A stretch of DNA of 64,000 nucleotides from Marinobacterium rhizophilum (GCF_024397915.1 NZ_CP073347.1:3410001-3474000), one strand, 5' to 3'; counted from the stretch's first letter, positions 25,365 to 35,401 are shown. The notes: generated by a model not told the origin, from the sequence alone. Numbers and translations are program-made.

Positions 25365-25432
25365 AGGCCAGCCTCCCTCTTGAATAATCCGGTGACCCGG
25401 CAAGGCGCCGCTTAAGCGCCGCAGCCGGAGTC

Positions 25433-25702
25433 CTATTCGATAATGTCACCGCGCAACATGTATTTGCACACGGCAACGGTGCTGACAAACCCCAGCAGGG
25501 CAATCAGCAACGCAGCCTCGAAATACAGCTCGGTGGCCTTCCAGAGCCCGAACAGGATGATCAGCGCACTGCTGTTGATATACAGGGTATCCAGCGCCAG
25601 CACCCGGTCCGGCAGGCCGGTGCGGGTATGCAGGTTCCACAGGTTCATCAGCATCGCCAGGCAAAGCATGGCGAAAACCACAGGTATGACCCAGCTCAGC
25701 AT
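25433..25702 (-). CDS. mnhF: Na+(K+)/H+ antiporter subunit F
   Basis: An 89-residue protein with three helices. The family pattern GLPDRVLALDTLYINSSALIILFG (about 29-52), with conserved Asp residues in the membrane, marks MnhF/MrpF. The start overlaps the mnhE end by 7 bp. Confidence 0.9.
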   Translation of the reverse strand: MLSWVIPVVFAMLCLAMLMNLWNLHTRTGLPDRVLALDTLYINSSALIILFGLWKATELYFEAALLIALLGFVSTVAVCKYMLRGDIIE

Positions 25703-26184
25703 TCGAAAATCTCCCGCAGCGGTGCCTCGTAACGGCTCTTGATGGTGGCGATCAGCTGCGCTTCGTCTTCCAGGTCAAGCACATGCAGCAGCAGGCGGCT
25801 GCGATCTTCCGATACATCCGCACTCACGGTTCCCGGCGTCAGGGAGATGGAGCTGGCCAGCACGGTGATCGGAAAGTCCCGCGTGATATCCAGTGGCACT
25901 TCAACAAAGGCCGGTCGCAGCCTTAGCTGTGGCCGCAGCATCACCCGCGCCACCTCCATGTTCGCCACCAGGATGTCCCACAGCACCATGAGCAGGTAGC
26001 GCAGGGCCTTGAGCGGATGACGGATGACGGGCTGCGGGTTGCGCAGGTGCATGGTCAGCAATGGAATCATTACCGCCAGTACGGACCCCAATACCAGGTG
26101 TCCGGGTGCGACGGTCTGATTAAGCAGCAACCAGACCAGCAGCAGCAACAGGCTGGTATGGGGCAATGGTAGCCAGGTACGCAT
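25696..26184 (-). CDS. mnhE: Na+(K+)/H+ antiporter subunit E
   Basis: A 162-residue protein with N-terminal helices and a soluble C-terminal domain. Motifs PAFVEVPLD and ASSISLTPGTVSADVSEDRSRLLLHVLD (about 90-137) are typical of MnhE/MrpE. It begins 1 bp after the mnhD stop, so translation is coupled. Confidence 0.92.
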   Translation of the reverse strand: MRTWLPLPHTSLLLLLVWLLLNQTVAPGHLVLGSVLAVMIPLLTMHLRNPQPVIRHPLKALRYLLMVLWDILVANMEVARVMLRPQLRLRPAFVEVPLDITRDFPITVLASSISLTPGTVSADVSEDRSRLLLHVLDLEDEAQLIATIKSRYEAPLREIFEC

Positions 26185-26185
26185 C

Positions 26186-27709
26186 TTATTTGACCTCCAC
26201 CAACTGAGTCACCGGCTGCAACACGCTGCCGATCTGGCCCTGAACATCATGCAACTGCTGCGCCGTGGCAGCCATCATCTGGGTTACCGGGCCGCCAAAG
26301 ACAGACAGCAGCAGCGGCATGCTCAGCAGCAGCACCACCGCCAGCAGCTGTACCGGGTTCGCCCGCAGGATCTCGCTGGGCTTGCCGGACTGCTTCCAGA
26401 ACAGGGTGCTGCCGGCACGGGACAGTGTAATCAGCGCCACCAGGCTGCTGCCCAGTACCAGCGGCCAGAGCCAGCTCATTTCCGCCACGCTTTTGGCGGC
26501 ACTGAGCATCAGCGCCTTGCCGACAAAGCCCGACAACGGCGGCATGCCGATCACGGCGATGGCCGCGATAAAAAACAGTGCGCCCAGCAACCGGTTCTGC
26601 CCCAGCCCGCGGCCCGGTACCAGGCGGTCACCGACCTTGCCACGCTGACGCGCGATCAGGTCCGCCAGCAGGAACAGACCCGCGCTGATCAGGGTGCTGT
26701 GCAACAGGTAGTAGAGCGCCGCGGCGGTGGCGGATTCACGCTCCAGCGCGATGACCGCCAGCAGGGTGCCCACCGACACTATGATCAGGTTGGCGGTCAG
26801 CCGGCGCAGGTCCTGGGACGCCAGCACGCCGATGGCGCCGATCAGTATCGTCATCAGCCCCAGCGGCCAGAGCCAGCCACCGGCAATATGACTGAGCGGT
26901 CCGGCCGCATCGCCAAAGATCACCGTGAACACCCGCAGAATGGCGTAGATTCCCACCTTGGTCATGATCGCAAAGAGCGCCGCCACCGCCGGTGTCGAGG
27001 CCGCGTAGGCGGCCGGCAGCCAGAACTGCAGCGGCAGCATGGCGGCCTTGAGCCCGAACACGATCAGCAGCATCAGGCCGCCAGCGCGCACCAGCGATGC
27101 CTCGCTGGGGTCAACCTGTTGCACCTTGAACGCCAGGTCCGCGATGTTCAGCGTGCCCAGGGTGCCGTACATGACCCCCAGGGCAAACAGGAAGACGGCC
27201 GAGCCCGCCAGGTTCAGAATCACGTAATGCAGGCCGGCGCGGGTGCGGGTCTTGCCGCCGCCAAACATCAGCAGCCCGTAGGATGCGATCAGCAGGATCT
27301 CGAAGAAGACAAACAGGTTAAACAGGTCGCCGGTCATGAAGGCGCCGTTGATGCCCAGAATCTGGAACTGCAACAGCGGCTGGAAAAAGGAGCCGTCCTC
27401 ATCCCGCGGACCGAAGGTATAGAGCAGCGAGCAGAAGGCCAGCACCGAGGTCAGCATCAGCATCAGGGTACTGAGGCGGTCGGCCACCAGTACGATGCCA
27501 AAGGGCGCGGCCCAGTCTCCCAGGGCATAAACACCGATAACCCCCTGCTGTGCCTGTTGCAGCAGCAGGGCACTGATCAGGAGGGCGGCCCCGGAGAGTA
27601 CCAGGGCAAAGTTGCGCTGGCGCACACGGCTCGCATTGAACGGCGGCAGCAGCATCAGCAGGCCACCCAGCAGTGGCAGGACAAGCGATAAAAGGATCAG
27701 GTGCTGCAT
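26186..27709 (-). CDS. mnhD: Na+(K+)/H+ antiporter subunit D
   Basis: A 507-residue membrane protein homologous to the proton-pumping NuoN/M subunits, with about 14 helices. The Mrp/Nuo motif around TGDLFNLFVFFEILLIASYGLLMFGG carries the membrane Glu, and KAAMLPLQFWLPAAYAASTPAVAALF carries the conserved Lys and the broken helix. The start MQHLILLSLVLPLLGG at 27709 lies 1 bp beyond the mnhC stop; the longer frame would run into mnhC. Confidence 0.93.
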   Translation of the reverse strand: MQHLILLSLVLPLLGGLLMLLPPFNASRVRQRNFALVLSGAALLISALLLQQAQQGVIGVYALGDWAAPFGIVLVADRLSTLMLMLTSVLAFCSLLYTFGPRDEDGSFFQPLLQFQILGINGAFMTGDLFNLFVFFEILLIASYGLLMFGGGKTRTRAGLHYVILNLAGSAVFLFALGVMYGTLGTLNIADLAFKVQQVDPSEASLVRAGGLMLLIVFGLKAAMLPLQFWLPAAYAASTPAVAALFAIMTKVGIYAILRVFTVIFGDAAGPLSHIAGGWLWPLGLMTILIGAIGVLASQDLRRLTANLIIVSVGTLLAVIALERESATAAALYYLLHSTLISAGLFLLADLIARQRGKVGDRLVPGRGLGQNRLLGALFFIAAIAVIGMPPLSGFVGKALMLSAAKSVAEMSWLWPLVLGSSLVALITLSRAGSTLFWKQSGKPSEILRANPVQLLAVVLLLSMPLLLSVFGGPVTQMMAATAQQLHDVQGQIGSVLQPVTQLVEVK

Positions 27710-27710
27710 C

Positions 27711-28067
27711 TCAGTTACGCTCCTCGGAATCCAGCACAATTTCCGGCACGCGGCCATCCACATGATCGTTGCCCAGGTCACCCCGGGCACGCATGGCCAG
27801 GATGACGACAAAGGCGGTCATGGCAAAGCCGATCACGATGGCGGTCAGCACCAGCGCCTGGGGCAGTGGGTCGGCATGGTCGCTGCCGGCCCCCAGCACG
27901 GCGGCATCGCCGTCGTTAAGGCGGCCCGTGGCGAACAGAAACAGGTTCACGCCGTAGGACAGCAGCGTCAGGCCCACCACCACCGGAAAGGTACGCCCGC
28001 GCAGCAGCAGGAAGACACCGGCGGCGGTCAGCACGCCGACACAAAAGGCATAGAGGGCTTCCATCAA
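27711..28067 (-). CDS. mnhC: Na+(K+)/H+ antiporter subunit C
   Basis: A 118-residue NuoK-like protein with three helices. The segment DPLPQALVLTAIVIGFAMTAFVV is the MnhC signature. It overlaps the mnhA stop by 4 bp. Confidence 0.92.
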   Translation of the reverse strand: MMEALYAFCVGVLTAAGVFLLLRGRTFPVVVGLTLLSYGVNLFLFATGRLNDGDAAVLGAGSDHADPLPQALVLTAIVIGFAMTAFVVILAMRARGDLGNDHVDGRVPEIVLDSEERN

Positions 28068-30859
28068 TCTTGCTCCTTGGTGACGGGTCTTTCGCTGGTG
28101 GTCATCTGGCCGAGGTTGGCGAGAATCAGCAGGGTGGATCCCACCACCGTCATGTAAACCCCCAGATCAAAGGTCATGGCGCTGGCCAGCTCGAAGTCCC
28201 CCACCAGCGGCAGATGGAAGTGATCGAACCAGGAGGTCAGGAAGGGCCGGCCAAACAGGAAGCTGGCGGCGCCGGTCAGGGTCGACAGCAGGACGCCACA
28301 GGCGATCAGGCGCGGATAGATCACCCGCACCCGTGCCTTCATCCAGTCCACACCCTGGGCCACGTACTGCAGGATCAGCGCCACCGCGGTCACCAGGCCG
28401 GCGATAAAGCCGCCGCCAGGCATGTTGTGCCCGCGCAGGAAGATAAACACCGATACCAGCAGCGCCAGCGGCAATACGCTCTGGGAGATGGTCGCCAGCA
28501 CCAGCGGATGGCGATCACGGGCCCAGCTACGGCCGTCGGCATCACCGGATGGCATGAACAGGCGCAGGCCCGCCAGCAGGTTGTAGATGCCCAGGGCCGC
28601 GATGCCCAGTACGGTGATTTCGCCCAGGGTATCGAAACCGCGGAAGTCCACCAGGATAACGTTGACGACATTGTCGCCACCGCCACCGGTTTTGCTGTTC
28701 TGCAGGAAGAAATCCGAGATCGGATTAAAGCTGCGGGTCATCATGGCATAGCTGATGGAGCCCATCAGGCCGCCAATGACGATGGACAGCGACAGGTCAC
28801 GCAGTATGTGGCTCGGACGCGACTCCCGCGGCGTACGCTGCGGCAGGAAAAACAGCGCCAGCATCAGCAGGATCAGCGTCACCACCTCCACCACCAGCTG
28901 GGTCAGCGCCAGGTCCGGTGCCGAAAAGCGCGCAAACACCAGCGAGACCACCAGACCCACCACCGACAGCATCAGCAGCGCGACAACCCGGTTGCGGTTA
29001 TAGATCACCGTTGCCAGGGCACCGGCGCACAGCAGCAGTGCCATGGAGACGGAAACCCCGTCCAGCGGCAACTGCGGACGGTCACCGGTCAGGTGCAGCA
29101 GATCCAGCATCGACTGCCCCACCACCAGCGCCCACAGCAGCAGCATCAGCACCAGGTAGCGCTGCAGCGAGCCATTGTCGAGCCGCTCCAGCAACCAGTC
29201 GGCGGCGCCGATCAGGCGAAGTATCACGCGCTCAAAGGCCTCATTGGCATTGAACTCCGGGAACTGCTTCTGAAACGCATACATGTGACGCCGGTTGAAA
29301 TACACCAGCAGGCCGCCGGTCATGGCCACCAGACTCATGATCAGCGGCGTGTTGATACCGTGCCAGATCGCCAGGCTGTATTCCGGCAGCTCGCCACCGA
29401 GCACCGCAGAAGAAGCCAGCGCCAGCAGCGGCCCCACCACCAGGCTCGGGAAGATACCCACCAGCAGGCAGAGCCCGACCAGTATCTCCACCGGCACCTT
29501 CATGTAGCGCGGCGGCTCATGCGGAGTCTTGGGCAGGTTGATCGGCTCGCCGTTGAAAAACACATCGTGAATAAAGCGCACCGAGTAGGCCACCGAGAAG
29601 ATCCCGGCCAGGGTCGCCAGCACCGGTATGATCCAGGACAGCGAGCCGAGGAAATCCTGCTGCAGGGTTTCGGCGAAGAACATTTCCTTGGACAGGAAGC
29701 CGTTCATCAGGGGCACACCCGCCATGGCAAGCGCCGCCACCATGGCCAGCACGGCGGTATAGGGCATGTACTTCCACAGGCCGTTGATGCGGCGCATGTC
29801 GCGCGAGCCGCACTCGTGATCGATAATGCCGGCGGCCATGAACAGCGACGCCTTGAAGGTGGCGTGGTTGATGATATGAAACACGGCCGCTACGGCGCCG
29901 AGCTTTGTTCCCAGTCCGAACAGCAGCGTGATCAGGCCCAGGTGACTGACGGTGGAATAGGCCAGCAGACCCTTGAGATCATGCTTGAACAGGGCGAAGT
30001 AAGCACCTACTAGCAGCGTCGACAGCCCCGTCAGGCTCACCAGCACGAACCAGAGGTCGGTACCGGCCAGCGCCGGGTAGAGCCGGGCCATCAGAAAGAG
30101 GCCGGCCTTGACCATGGTGGCCGAGTGCAGGTAGGCACTGACCGGTGTCGGTGCCGCCATGGCATGGGGCAGCCAGAAGTGAAACGGGAACTGGGCCGAC
30201 TTGGTAAAGGCGCCCAGCAGCACCAGCACCAGGGTAACGGGGTACCAGGCATGGCTGCGGATCAGGTCGCCGCTGGCCAGAACCACGTCCAGTTCGTAAC
30301 TGCCAACAATCTTGCCCAGCAGCAAGATCCCGCCCAGCAACGCCAGCCCGCCGGCGCCGGTTACGGTGAGCGCCATGCGGGCGCCACGACGGGCCTCGCT
30401 CTTGTGTCCCCAGTAACTGATCAGCAGGAAGGAACTGATACTGGTCAGCTCCCAGAACATCCACATCTGCAGCAGGTTGCCCGACAGCACTATGCCCAGC
30501 ATCGCCGTCATGAATAGCATCAGGTAGGCATAGAGGCGGGCGATGGAGTCCTGCGCCGACAGGTAATAGCGGGCGTAGAGGATGACCAGCAGGCCGATGC
30601 CCAGAATCAGGATGGCAAACAGCAGCGCCAGGCCATCGAGGCGAAAGCTGATGCTGAGGTCCAGCGCAGGTATCCAGTCGAGCTGCGCGTGAATGGAGCC
30701 GCTCCCCGCGATCTGGGGAATCAGGCTCAGCGTAAGTGCCAGCGCCAGTGCCGGCAGTGCAGCGGTGGCCCAGGCGCAAGCCGTGCGTCCCAGGCCCGCC
30801 GCCAGAATGGGGACGAGCGCCCCCAGCAATGGCAGCAGGGGTATCCACATGAGAGTCAT
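28064..30859 (-). CDS. mnhA: Na+(K+)/H+ antiporter large subunit A with fused subunit B
   Basis: A 931-residue polytopic protein. Residues about 1-640 are the NuoL-like MnhA core, with MWMFWELTSISSFLLIGYW-like (Glu) and KSAQFPFHFWLPHAMAAPTPVSAYLHSATMVKAG (Lys/His) motifs. The C-terminal region of about 230 residues corresponds to MnhB/MrpB (RGHNMPGGGFIAGLVTA). Such A-B fusions are the normal form in many proteobacteria, which accounts for the absence of a separate mnhB. It is the first gene of the operon. The complex exports Na+ (or K+) in exchange for protons, consistent with a saline or alkaline habitat. Confidence 0.94.
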   Translation of the reverse strand: MTLMWIPLLPLLGALVPILAAGLGRTACAWATAALPALALALTLSLIPQIAGSGSIHAQLDWIPALDLSISFRLDGLALLFAILILGIGLLVILYARYYLSAQDSIARLYAYLMLFMTAMLGIVLSGNLLQMWMFWELTSISSFLLISYWGHKSEARRGARMALTVTGAGGLALLGGILLLGKIVGSYELDVVLASGDLIRSHAWYPVTLVLVLLGAFTKSAQFPFHFWLPHAMAAPTPVSAYLHSATMVKAGLFLMARLYPALAGTDLWFVLVSLTGLSTLLVGAYFALFKHDLKGLLAYSTVSHLGLITLLFGLGTKLGAVAAVFHIINHATFKASLFMAAGIIDHECGSRDMRRINGLWKYMPYTAVLAMVAALAMAGVPLMNGFLSKEMFFAETLQQDFLGSLSWIIPVLATLAGIFSVAYSVRFIHDVFFNGEPINLPKTPHEPPRYMKVPVEILVGLCLLVGIFPSLVVGPLLALASSAVLGGELPEYSLAIWHGINTPLIMSLVAMTGGLLVYFNRRHMYAFQKQFPEFNANEAFERVILRLIGAADWLLERLDNGSLQRYLVLMLLLWALVVGQSMLDLLHLTGDRPQLPLDGVSVSMALLLCAGALATVIYNRNRVVALLMLSVVGLVVSLVFARFSAPDLALTQLVVEVVTLILLMLALFFLPQRTPRESRPSHILRDLSLSIVIGGLMGSISYAMMTRSFNPISDFFLQNSKTGGGGDNVVNVILVDFRGFDTLGEITVLGIAALGIYNLLAGLRLFMPSGDADGRSWARDRHPLVLATISQSVLPLALLVSVFIFLRGHNMPGGGFIAGLVTAVALILQYVAQGVDWMKARVRVIYPRLIACGVLLSTLTGAASFLFGRPFLTSWFDHFHLPLVGDFELASAMTFDLGVYMTVVGSTLLILANLGQMTTSERPVTKEQD

Positions 30860-31043
30860 GCCGTGTTCATTCCTGTTCCAGGCAGAATTTTTCTTGGGCG
30901 GGCCCGAATCCGGCGGACCGATACCCTGGAAACGGGTTTCGCGCCTGCACCCCGATCAGGTACAGGCATCCCCCCGTGTCGGCCGGCCCCCAAGGGTCGA
31001 CTGGCCGCAAAAAGCCCGGCAATAAAGCGCGGACCCTTCGGGA

Positions 31044-31322
31044 TCAGGAAGCGTCGCTAGGCGGTACGTAGCCTTCCGCCTGGGCGTAGTCATCACCGCT
31101 CATGAACTTGTCCATTTCCTTTTGCAAGAATTCCCGGGTCGACGGGTCCATCATGTTCAGGTGTTTTTCGTTGATCAGCAGCGTCTGGTGCGCGGTCCAC
31201 TCGGTCCAGGCCTGCTGAGAGATGTTCTCGTAGATATCCATGCCCTTGGGGCCGGGATAGGGCGGTCGTGCCAGGCCTTCCAGCTCCTGTTGGTACTTGC
31301 GGCAGAATACGGTACGGGTCAT
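31044..31322 (-). CDS. yggX: Probable Fe(2+)-trafficking protein YggX
   Basis: A 92-residue cytoplasmic protein. The N-terminus MTRTVFCRKYQQELEGLARPPYPG with the conserved Cys7, and the block AWTEWTAHQTLLINEKHLNMMD, are diagnostic for YggX, which protects iron-sulfur proteins from oxidation. The start at 31322 is chosen by this N-terminus. It lies downstream of mutY, whose product has a 4Fe-4S cluster, the usual gene pairing. Confidence 0.95.
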   Translation of the reverse strand: MTRTVFCRKYQQELEGLARPPYPGPKGMDIYENISQQAWTEWTAHQTLLINEKHLNMMDPSTREFLQKEMDKFMSGDDYAQAEGYVPPSDAS

Positions 31323-31415
31323 CGGTGTCTCCAAAAAAGTTATAAACCTGGCGGGCAAGCGGCTTTTCCAAAGGCGCTGCCCGTCAACCTGCACTCGCTC
31401 TGTCAACCTCCCGGG

Positions 31416-32459
31416 TTAACAGGTCTGGCAGACGGCCAGCAGCCGTTTGACCGGTGCAGCCAGCCCCACGCTGGCTGGCCGCTGTATGTTATACCAGAGT
31501 CGCGGCGCCCCTTCCATGACAGCGTCGGCGTCACCGGGACGCACCAGCACCGGCGTAATATCCAGGTGGAAGTGGCTAAAGGTATGGCGCAGGGGGGCCA
31601 GCACCCGGGCACTGTCCAGGTCCAGCGCAAGGCCGGTCTCGGCCTCGGCATCACGCAGATCCGTCGCCTGGGGCAGGCTCCAGAGCCCGCCCCAGAGGCC
31701 CGTGGGCGGGCGCTGCTGCAACAGGATTTCGCCGGCCTCGTTGCGTACCATCAGCATGAGCGTCTGGCGCACCGGCAGCACCTTTTTGGGGCGCGGCGCC
31801 GGCAGCTCGCCCGTACGCCCCTGGGCATGGGCCGCACAGTCGGTCTGCAGCGGACAGCGCCCGCACTCGGGCTTGCTCCGGCGGCACAGCGTTGCCCCCA
31901 GGTCCATCATGGCCTGGGTGTAGTCACCCACGCGCTGCCAGGGCGTATTGCGTTCGGCATGCAGCCAGAGTTCCTGCATGACCGCCGTGCTGCCGGTCCA
32001 GCCCTCCAGCGCGTAAAACCGCGCCAGTACCCGCTTGACGTTACCATCGAGAATGGCGGCGCGCTGGCCGGTGGAAATCGACAGTATGGCCCCCGCGGTG
32101 GAGCGGCCGATACCGGGCAGCGCCTCCAGTCCTTCGACGCTCTGCGGGAAGCAGCCGTCGAATTCGCGGGCCACGATGCCGGCGGCCTTGTGCAGGTTAC
32201 GGGCCCGGGCGTAGTAGCCCAGGCCCGTCCAGAGGTGCAGCACCTCGTCCGTTTCCGCCGCCGCGAGGGTCTCGACATCGGGGAAACGGGCGATAAAACG
32301 CTCGAAGTACGGAATCACGGTAGCGACCTGGGTCTGCTGCAGCATGATTTCGGATATCCAGGTGTGGTAACTGCTCTTGTGCGCCTGCCAAGGCAGGTCG
32401 TGGCGGCCGTTCTGGTCAAACCAGTCGAGTACCGCCGTGCTGAATGCGTCGCTTGTCAT
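31416..32459 (-). CDS. mutY: A/G-specific adenine DNA glycosylase
   Basis: A 347-residue base-excision repair enzyme that removes adenine mispaired with 8-oxoguanine. The catalytic residues are E37 (WISEIMLQQT) and D138 (ILDGNVKRVLAR). The helix-hairpin-helix LPGIGRSTAGAI lies at 114-125. The 4Fe-4S ligands are C192, C199, C202 and C208. A C-terminal NUDIX-like 8-oxoG recognition domain runs from about 225. The start codon overlaps the asmA stop (TGATG), so the two are co-transcribed. Confidence 0.96.
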   Translation of the reverse strand: MTSDAFSTAVLDWFDQNGRHDLPWQAHKSSYHTWISEIMLQQTQVATVIPYFERFIARFPDVETLAAAETDEVLHLWTGLGYYARARNLHKAAGIVAREFDGCFPQSVEGLEALPGIGRSTAGAILSISTGQRAAILDGNVKRVLARFYALEGWTGSTAVMQELWLHAERNTPWQRVGDYTQAMMDLGATLCRRSKPECGRCPLQTDCAAHAQGRTGELPAPRPKKVLPVRQTLMLMVRNEAGEILLQQRPPTGLWGGLWSLPQATDLRDAEAETGLALDLDSARVLAPLRHTFSHFHLDITPVLVRPGDADAVMEGAPRLWYNIQRPASVGLAAPVKRLLAVCQTC

Positions 32460-34618
32460 CAGTTGCCAAAGAGCCCCTTGAGCAGCTGCTTGGCATCGTC
32501 ACCAAGCTTCTCCTGAATGCCTTCCTTGACCTTTTCTTCCACCTTCTGCTGCACGTCCTGCTTCAGGCGGGCCTTGAGCAGATCCTCGAACACGCTCAGG
32601 TCCGGGCGGCACAGCTGCGCCGGCGGTGTGTCGAAGGAACCCTTGCAGTTCACCGGCCACTCGACACCCTGGATCTTGTTGTTGACCGAGCAGCTCTGCT
32701 TGAACAGGTCTTCCTGTATCGTCAGCCCCAGCCGGTAGTCGATCAGTGCGCGGGGCAGATCCACCGAGCCCTTGCCCTTGAGGCCGATGGCATCCAGGGT
32801 CGCCTGCAGATCGTCGTTGCTGATGACGCCATTGCGGATATTGAAGTTGCCACCCAGGTTGGCGAAGGGGGTGGAACCATCCACCTGTTCGGCGTTTATG
32901 CCCAGGCTCGCCAGGTTGTTAAAACCCTGGCAGACGGTCTGGGCCATATCGATGCCGCTGATGGTGCCGTCCGCCACGTTGAAGCGGGCCGTGCCATTGA
33001 GGCTGTTGACGATGGCATGGACCGAACGCCCCTGGGCGCTGATGTCGGCCTGGCTGCTGAGGGTACCGGTCATGGCGGGTTTTTCCGCGCCGTCGAGTGC
33101 CTGCAACAGGTCACCGATCTGCAGGCCACTGACCGTCTTGCTGGATTTGAGCGTCACCGGTGTGCGGCTCACATCCAGCACCGCGCTGTTGCGCACCGTG
33201 CCGCCAAACAGGTTGGCATTGATGCGCGACGCATTGACCAGGCCGTTGCGGGCATTGACCGCCAGGTCGAGATCGCTCAGGGTCACGCCCGACACTTGCA
33301 GCTGCTGCAGCTTGAACTGGCCATCCAGCAACAACGAGCGTAGCGGCTCCAGCGGAATCACCTCCTCTTTGGAATAGCGCTCGGCACCGCCGGCCTGGCT
33401 TTCTGCCTGGCCGCCGGTCTGCGAGGCGTCACTCTGGGGTGGCAGGTAGCGATCGGCATTGAGCGCATCGCCGGCCAGATCCAGGCTGATGGCACCATCG
33501 GACAGGCCGTAGGCCAGGGCGCCATTGAAATGGGTGTCATCCAGCGTCAGGGTCAGCGGCTTGAGGCTCAGTTGGCTGGCCGAGCCGCCCAGTACCGCAC
33601 TCAGCGAGAGCTGGGTCAGCGCGGTTTCATCCGCCATGGCGGGCAGGGGCTGGCCGAGCTGCTCAAGCAGGCTGCGCGGATTGAACGCTGCCAGCTTCAG
33701 CTCGCCACCCAGTGCCGGCTCGGCGAAATCCTGCACGGACAGCGAACCGCTGGCACTCAGGCCGGCGAGGCTGAGGTTGAGGTTGTCGATACGGGCCAGC
33801 TGGGCCACCAGGTCGGCGGCTACATCACCGCTGAGTTTCAATTCCAGCGGTTTCTCGCCCAGGGCCGCCAGCTGCAGCTGCACGCTGCTGTCCAGGCCGC
33901 GCAGGCGGTACTGCTGCGTCTTGGGATCGAGCTGGACCTCGGCCTTGAGCGTCGTAGCGGCACTCAGTGCTGCCGCCTCACCGGCGGACTGGTCCAGCCT
34001 GAAGCTCAGGTCGAGCGGGAAGTACTCGCCCTGCCGGATACGACCGGAGGTCAGCGCCAGGTCCTGCAGCTGCACGCGGCTGTCGGCCTTGAGATCGGCA
34101 TAGCCGATACGGCCATTGGTCACGGCAATGCTTTCGATATCCAGCGCCACGGCCGCGCCGGCATCGGTAGCGCTGTCGGCGGTGTCGGCGGTGTCGGCGG
34201 TGTCGGCACCGGCGGTCTCCGGCTCGGCGCCCGGCAGGCTCCAGTTGTTGCTGCCGTCAGCCGCCTGCACCAGGTTAAGGTCCAGCCCGTCGACGGTGAT
34301 GCTGCTCATCTCGACCTTGCTGGACAGCAGCGGCAACAGTTTCACCGAGACCTGGGCCTGTTCCAGGCTCGCCAGGGCCGGCTGCTGCGGGTACTGCAGC
34401 TTGACCTGGCCGATCTGCAGCCCCAGCCACGGAAACACCGACCAGCCGATGTCGCCGTCGATACTCAGTTCCAGCCCGGCCTTTTCCAGTGCCAGCGCTT
34501 CGATATCGGACTTGTAATCATTGGGTTCAAAGAAAACACCCAGTAGAATCCCTGCACTCGCAATCAGGATGACTACCAGGGCCACCAGGCCCAGTAACAG
34601 TTTCGTCAAGCCTTTCAT
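32459..34618 (-). CDS. AsmA family protein
   Basis: A 719-residue inner-membrane-anchored periplasmic protein. One N-terminal helix (about 5-27) is followed by the AsmA start FFEPNDYKSDIEALALEKAGLELSIDGDIGWSVFPWLGLQIG. A C-terminal AsmA_2 region contains NGTARFNVADGTISGIDMAQTVCQG. Family members are implicated in phospholipid transport to the outer membrane. A low-complexity run of Asp/Thr/Ala (DTADTADTAD, about 142-155) shows a local codon repeat. The start at 34618 follows GGAGG; an upstream in-frame ATG lacks a site. It is the first gene of the asmA-mutY-yggX unit. Confidence 0.9.
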   Translation of the reverse strand: MKGLTKLLLGLVALVVILIASAGILLGVFFEPNDYKSDIEALALEKAGLELSIDGDIGWSVFPWLGLQIGQVKLQYPQQPALASLEQAQVSVKLLPLLSSKVEMSSITVDGLDLNLVQAADGSNNWSLPGAEPETAGADTADTADTADSATDAGAAVALDIESIAVTNGRIGYADLKADSRVQLQDLALTSGRIRQGEYFPLDLSFRLDQSAGEAAALSAATTLKAEVQLDPKTQQYRLRGLDSSVQLQLAALGEKPLELKLSGDVAADLVAQLARIDNLNLSLAGLSASGSLSVQDFAEPALGGELKLAAFNPRSLLEQLGQPLPAMADETALTQLSLSAVLGGSASQLSLKPLTLTLDDTHFNGALAYGLSDGAISLDLAGDALNADRYLPPQSDASQTGGQAESQAGGAERYSKEEVIPLEPLRSLLLDGQFKLQQLQVSGVTLSDLDLAVNARNGLVNASRINANLFGGTVRNSAVLDVSRTPVTLKSSKTVSGLQIGDLLQALDGAEKPAMTGTLSSQADISAQGRSVHAIVNSLNGTARFNVADGTISGIDMAQTVCQGFNNLASLGINAEQVDGSTPFANLGGNFNIRNGVISNDDLQATLDAIGLKGKGSVDLPRALIDYRLGLTIQEDLFKQSCSVNNKIQGVEWPVNCKGSFDTPPAQLCRPDLSVFEDLLKARLKQDVQQKVEEKVKEGIQEKLGDDAKQLLKGLFGN

Positions 34619-34769
34619 GGCTGCCTCCATTCATATCGTCAGTGCGCCAGCATAATAGGATCCCGTCAGGAAGCAACGTTTTAGCGCGCCAGGGTTTGCC
34701 TCGCCGGCCTGCTGAAGGATACCAGAATCTTCCGCCGAGCCGGGTCGTGCGCCGCCCCGGACTTAGTTG

Positions 34770-34775
34770 TATAAT
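34770..34775 (+). promoter_or_regulatory. -10 element of the his operon promoter
   Basis: Consensus TATAAT, 33 bp before the hisB ATG. No recognisable -35 at 17 bp, so it may depend on an activator. The short leader (about 26 bases) rules out a his leader-peptide attenuator here. Confidence 0.5.
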
Positions 34776-34807
34776 CGCCGCCTTGATCAAGCTATCTGGA
34801 GCCCCCC

Positions 34808-35401
34808 ATGGCAGAGCGTACCGCCACGGTCACCCGCAATACACTGGAGACGAAAATTACCGTCTCGGTCAATCTCGACGGCAGTGGCAAACTGAATGCT
34901 GATACCGGGGTTCCGTTCCTCGAACACATGCTCGACCAGATCGCCCGCCATGGCCTGCTGGATCTGGAGATTCACTGTGTCGGCGATATCCATATCGATG
35001 ATCACCACACGGTGGAAGATATCGGCATCACCCTGGGGCAGGCGGTGGCCAAGGCCGTGGGCGACAAGAAAGGCATCATGCGCTACGGCCACGCCTATGT
35101 GCCGCTGGATGAAGCCCTGTCCCGCGTGACCATCGACTTTTCCGGCCGCCCGGGTCTGCACATGGACGTCGAGTTCACCCGTGCGTCCATTGGCCGGCTC
35201 GACACCCAGCTGTTCTGGGAGTTTTTCCAGGGCTTCGTCAATCACGCCGGCGTCACCCTGCATATCGATAACCTGAAAGGCTTCAACGCCCATCACCAGG
35301 CCGAAACCATCTTCAAGGCATTCGGCCGCGCGGTGCGCTTTGCGCTGCAGATCGATGAACGCGCCGCCAACAGCGTGCCCTCGACCAAGGGAAGCCTGTA
35401 A
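34808..35401 (+). CDS. hisB: Imidazoleglycerol-phosphate dehydratase
   Basis: A 197-residue monofunctional enzyme for the sixth step of histidine synthesis. The Mn-binding repeats are intact: EHMLDQIARHG and DDHHTVEDIGI, and later HAEAT-type FNAHHQAETIFKAFGRA. The N-terminus RTATVTRNTLETKI is standard. It is the first gene of hisB-hisH-hisA-hisF. Its stop codon is directly followed by the ATG of a 24-codon mini-ORF. Confidence 0.97.
   Translation: MAERTATVTRNTLETKITVSVNLDGSGKLNADTGVPFLEHMLDQIARHGLLDLEIHCVGDIHIDDHHTVEDIGITLGQAVAKAVGDKKGIMRYGHAYVPLDEALSRVTIDFSGRPGLHMDVEFTRASIGRLDTQLFWEFFQGFVNHAGVTLHIDNLKGFNAHHQAETIFKAFGRAVRFALQIDERAANSVPSTKGSL

Noticed and set aside
28070..30013. A 647-codon plus-strand frame opposite mnhA
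   Set aside because: A Gln/His/Arg-rich low-complexity translation from the antisense of a membrane protein gene; no recognisable family.
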